A DNA stretch of 64,000 nucleotides from Siphlonurus alternatus. Lineage: Eukaryota > Arthropoda > Insecta > Ephemeroptera > Siphlonuridae. Below are positions 61,213-64,000 of the stretch, piece after piece. Location of the stretch: the NCBI GenBank assembly GCA_949825025.1, contig OX463779.1, positions 47,799,784 through 47,863,783 on the forward strand. The letters run 5' to 3'. Every line of letters begins with the position of its first letter. The first letter of the stretch is position 1. A program made the position numbers and the translations under genes. The notes beneath the pieces are model-generated. The model did no database searches. It was given only the letters and a program-made list of their open reading frames with translations, and was not told where the DNA came from.

Positions 61213-61856
61213 GAGGTTTGGTTTTTTGAACAATCAAATTGTTTATAATGTTTATGTTATTTTTATAATCAATAATTTTTATACATTCCTGTGTAAAAAA
61301 AAAAGAAGTAAAATAAACTACAAAAAATTAATAACACGAAATAACATAAATATTATCGAATTCTGCCTTGTCTCAAGTTTTTTATAACTATAGATCTCGT
61401 ACTAGTTTTGTTAACAATTAAATTTAAAGTGGTTTATTGAACAATCAAATTGTTTATATCATTTTTTTATAAACAATAATTTTATAGACATACCTTTGTG
61501 AAAAAACAAACAAATGATTTGCAAAAAAAAAAAAAAGCTTGAAATCAAATAAATATTATCGAATTTTTGTTTCTGTCTTAATTCTTATAACAAATTAACT
61601 ATATAGCTCATACTAATTTTGTTAACAATTAAATCTAAAGAGGTTTATTGATATATTGAACAATCAAATTATTTATAAATATATAATTTATTATAAACTA
61701 TAATTTCTCTATAGGGATTCCTATGTAAAAAAAAATAAAATAAATTGCAAAACAAATATCGTGATATCAAATAAATATTAGCAAAAAAAAATCTGTTTTA
61801 ATTATTATGTTTTTCATAACAATAGAGCTCTATAGTTTTGTTAACAATTAAATTTT
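61213..61856 (+). repeat. Three tandem copies of an AT-rich unit of about 215 bp
   Basis: Units at about 61213-61428, 61429-61639 and 61640-61856. Each begins GNGGTTT...TTGAACAATCAAATT, carries TAAATATTA near its middle and ends TTTTGTTAACAATTAAAT. Copies are clearly diverged with small indels. Confidence 0.85.
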
Positions 61857-63488
61857 CATCTGTATAAATTTTATAATAACAAAACAATGTAACAATATCA
61901 ATGTTCATTGTTATACATCATAAACATATTATAATAATGATCATAACTTGTTTAATTATCTGACCATGAATATAAATTCAAACTTAACAAATTGATAAAT
62001 TATTAACTCACAGTAAATTAAGTCACACTAGTACGTCATATCTTTGCACGTGGGGATTGGTGGTCATGTAATTTTAATGCGTATAACTTCTACTGCAAAG
62101 CAACAACTTAACGACCGGTCATTCTGAGCATCTCTGCATTGCAGGGACATCAAGTCTGACTGGTTAGATGATTAAATAGTGATGGAATTAAATCAACATT
62201 GCAGTACTAACCTTGTTATATATACTATAATGATAGATATATTGTGTTTAATGACACCAATCTTAAAATGATATCATAATATTATTTTTATACTCTCATA
62301 ACAAAATTACTTATATAATAAAAAAAGTTAGTATTATCTCTGTAGCACTTACGTAATTTGAAATTTAATTCAATTCTAGAGAAGTATTGTTCAATATATA
62401 TATAAAATAATCATATCAATAATTTCATCATTTGTGTGCATTCAATTGTTTAACGATTGTGCTGCCACCTGAACGAGTGCTCACTGTATTAATGACTTTC
62501 TCTTCGTGGTTATGATAGAACTTGATGAAAACTGGAGCAGAAAATATGAAGTCTAGAACTCTAATTGTAAATAGCTTAGTCTATCCATGTAGGATAAGCT
62601 ATGTTTGTTTGTTTTTTTTTGTATGACGATATTTTAATGACGATGGTAACCCATTTATATAAAATATATTATCTCTTCAGTTTGTATTTTGAAATTAATA
62701 TTCAATTATGATATTAAAATAACATGATACATAATAGTTATATTATATATATGTTTTAAAATACAGTACAATTTATCGATAAAACGGAAAATAAGTTAGT
62801 GGGATTCATTAAAAAATAATTTAAAAATTCATGCAGAGTTTATATATGATAATTTATTGTAAAAAGAATCCTCATTTATATAGTGTTTTTTTATATTAAA
62901 AATATTTGTAAACAAATTCAACAATACAATAATGAAATTCTATTTATATATTTGATGAAATTTAATATACAAGTGCTATATGAAGTTTAATATAAATTTA
63001 AAATGGAAATTCACAATATGTGATGTAAATAAAATATATAATTATATAATAACAACAAAAAGCACTTTAAAACACATTTCTATTAATGTATGAAAATAAT
63101 AAACAAATTTTTATATATAATTCGTTTGAATTAAATGTAATAAGGCCATGGAATTTGGCGATAAAATTAATGAAATTATTGAAATGCTATTTAACAATAC
63201 AATACTTATATGTTATACATAAACAAGTATACTACTAATAAATATAAACTAACAGTAAGTTATTTTTCATATTCCCATAATAGAATGAAAAAAGCAAAAG
63301 GTCAATTCATGTTAATCTTTCGCGGATATTTTGCTCCAAGTTTTTGTCTAACTTGTGGATAAGCTACTTGATTCAGCAAAGAAGGAGAAAAAAAAAAACA
63401 TTGTATATAATTATGTAACCTACTGCCATTAAATAACGAACAAAACTAAAAACAAAATGCTAAAAACAGGAAGACAGATTTAATTCAT

Positions 63489-63680
63489 TTGTACCGACGG
63501 GACCACAAAAAAATGCCTATTTGTTTACATGATATCGGCAACGATGTATATTGTTGAAAGATCAAAGGTCATTCGATATTGCCTTCTCTTATCACTCGTG
63601 CCTTGATGCCAAACGTCTTTTATGACGTCACCCATAAGGTATGTGTATAGACATTTTTTGTGGTCCCGTCAGTACACCAA
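63489..63680. mobile_element. Foldback element
   Basis: TTGTACCGACGGGACCACAA pairs with TTGTGGTCCCGTCAGTACA; about 28-bp terminal arms, interior not paired. Contains TGACGTCA near 63623. Confidence 0.82.
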
Positions 63681-64000
63681 AATATTAAATTTCATTTTTC
63701 TATTTAACACAAAACCCGTACTTGTCAATGAATGACGTCATAGCCACTGAATCTCAAGGACAGTTTACTTGGAGAATGGCCTAGGACATCGAATTGCGGA
63801 TTCGACAATTTTCGTCAACCTTCGTGAAAGTCCGCCAAATAAGCCGCGCGCTCGAACAGCTGTCAGCTAGTCTGTGTGATGACGTCACAGATTCAAGAGC
63901 GTAGCGCTGGTGGCTAAAGCGGCACCTTTGATAGTTAGGCTAGCCAATAAAATGCGCTTATACTCTGGTTCACATTTAACTTGATTTGTAACATCTTCAG

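Larger units (their letters stand above)
53897..64000 (+). other. Start of a last intron of more than 10 kb, no further exon seen
   Basis: Donor GTGAGT. It contains a 54-bp palindrome (53994-54047), F7 (55335-55512, 57904-58411), F4 (55569-55843, 56540-56798), GA arrays (57283-57445, 59091-59214), a CTTAAGT-rich stretch (60310-60413), a triple tandem repeat (61213-61856) and a foldback (63489-63680). No stretch encodes the expected terminal TPR; 54250-55150 and 61900-63450 are AT-rich with nothing I can name. The window ends in CAG, which may be chance. Confidence 0.75.

Noticed and set aside
63981..64000. Window ends in a possible splice acceptor (ATCTTCAG)
   Set aside because: Exon 53718-53896 ends in phase 0, so an exon could start at 64001, but no coding base is visible to test it.

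Overview
This is a window of a eukaryotic, almost certainly arthropod, nuclear genome. Intergenic and intronic DNA is strongly AT-rich and full of short inverted-repeat (foldback, MITE-like) elements and long GA/CT microsatellites. The only protein-coding gene I can support is a single plus-strand gene split into seven widely spaced exons with consensus GT-AG junctions. I cannot name the species. AT-rich introns with GC-rich exons and GA-rich microsatellites fit an insect or crustacean, and I do not go further than that.

The gene is a TMTC family member, closest by my reading to TMTC2: an endoplasmic reticulum multi-pass membrane protein with C-terminal tetratricopeptide repeats, in the family that O-mannosylates cadherin-type domains. 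Exons lie at 160-1105, 16023-16137, 33956-34041, 38360-38604, 50176-50316, 53567-53651 and 53718-53896. Joined, they give 1797 nt, or 599 codons, with all six splice phases compatible and no internal stop. The N-terminal part (signal anchor, first luminal loop, first membrane helices) lies before base 1. The last TPRs and the stop codon lie beyond base 64000. The exon at 160-1105 holds the second half of the membrane domain and an extra Cys/Arg/Gln/Asn-rich loop of about 100 residues whose base composition differs sharply from the rest of the exon.

All the rest is intron (about 14.9, 17.8, 4.3, 11.6, 3.3 and 0.07 kb, plus more than 10 kb at the right end). The introns hold: (a) a foldback family I call F4, about 265 bp, 12 copies; (b) F1, about 110-140 bp with TA-type ends, 7 copies; (c) F2, about 300-360 bp, 8 copies in three subtypes; (d) F3, with GGGACATTCAC-type ends, 5 copies; (e) smaller families F5, F6, F7 and F20, and several single foldbacks, the largest a 684-bp hairpin at 22406-23089; (f) SINE-like elements with 5S rRNA-derived or tRNA-derived heads that appear to share one body; (g) seven long GA/CT arrays; (h) a three-unit tandem repeat of about 215 bp near 61.2-61.9 kb. 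Several elements are nested, which gives readable insertion histories. Family names F1-F20 are working labels for this answer only.

I found no second gene, no complete transposase or reverse transcriptase, no RNA gene that looks functional, and no evidence of a new multi-gene system. The points most worth a second look are the compositionally foreign loop inside the TMTC exon, the shared SINE body with alternating Pol III heads, and two different foldback elements inserted at the same internal site of two separate F4 copies.
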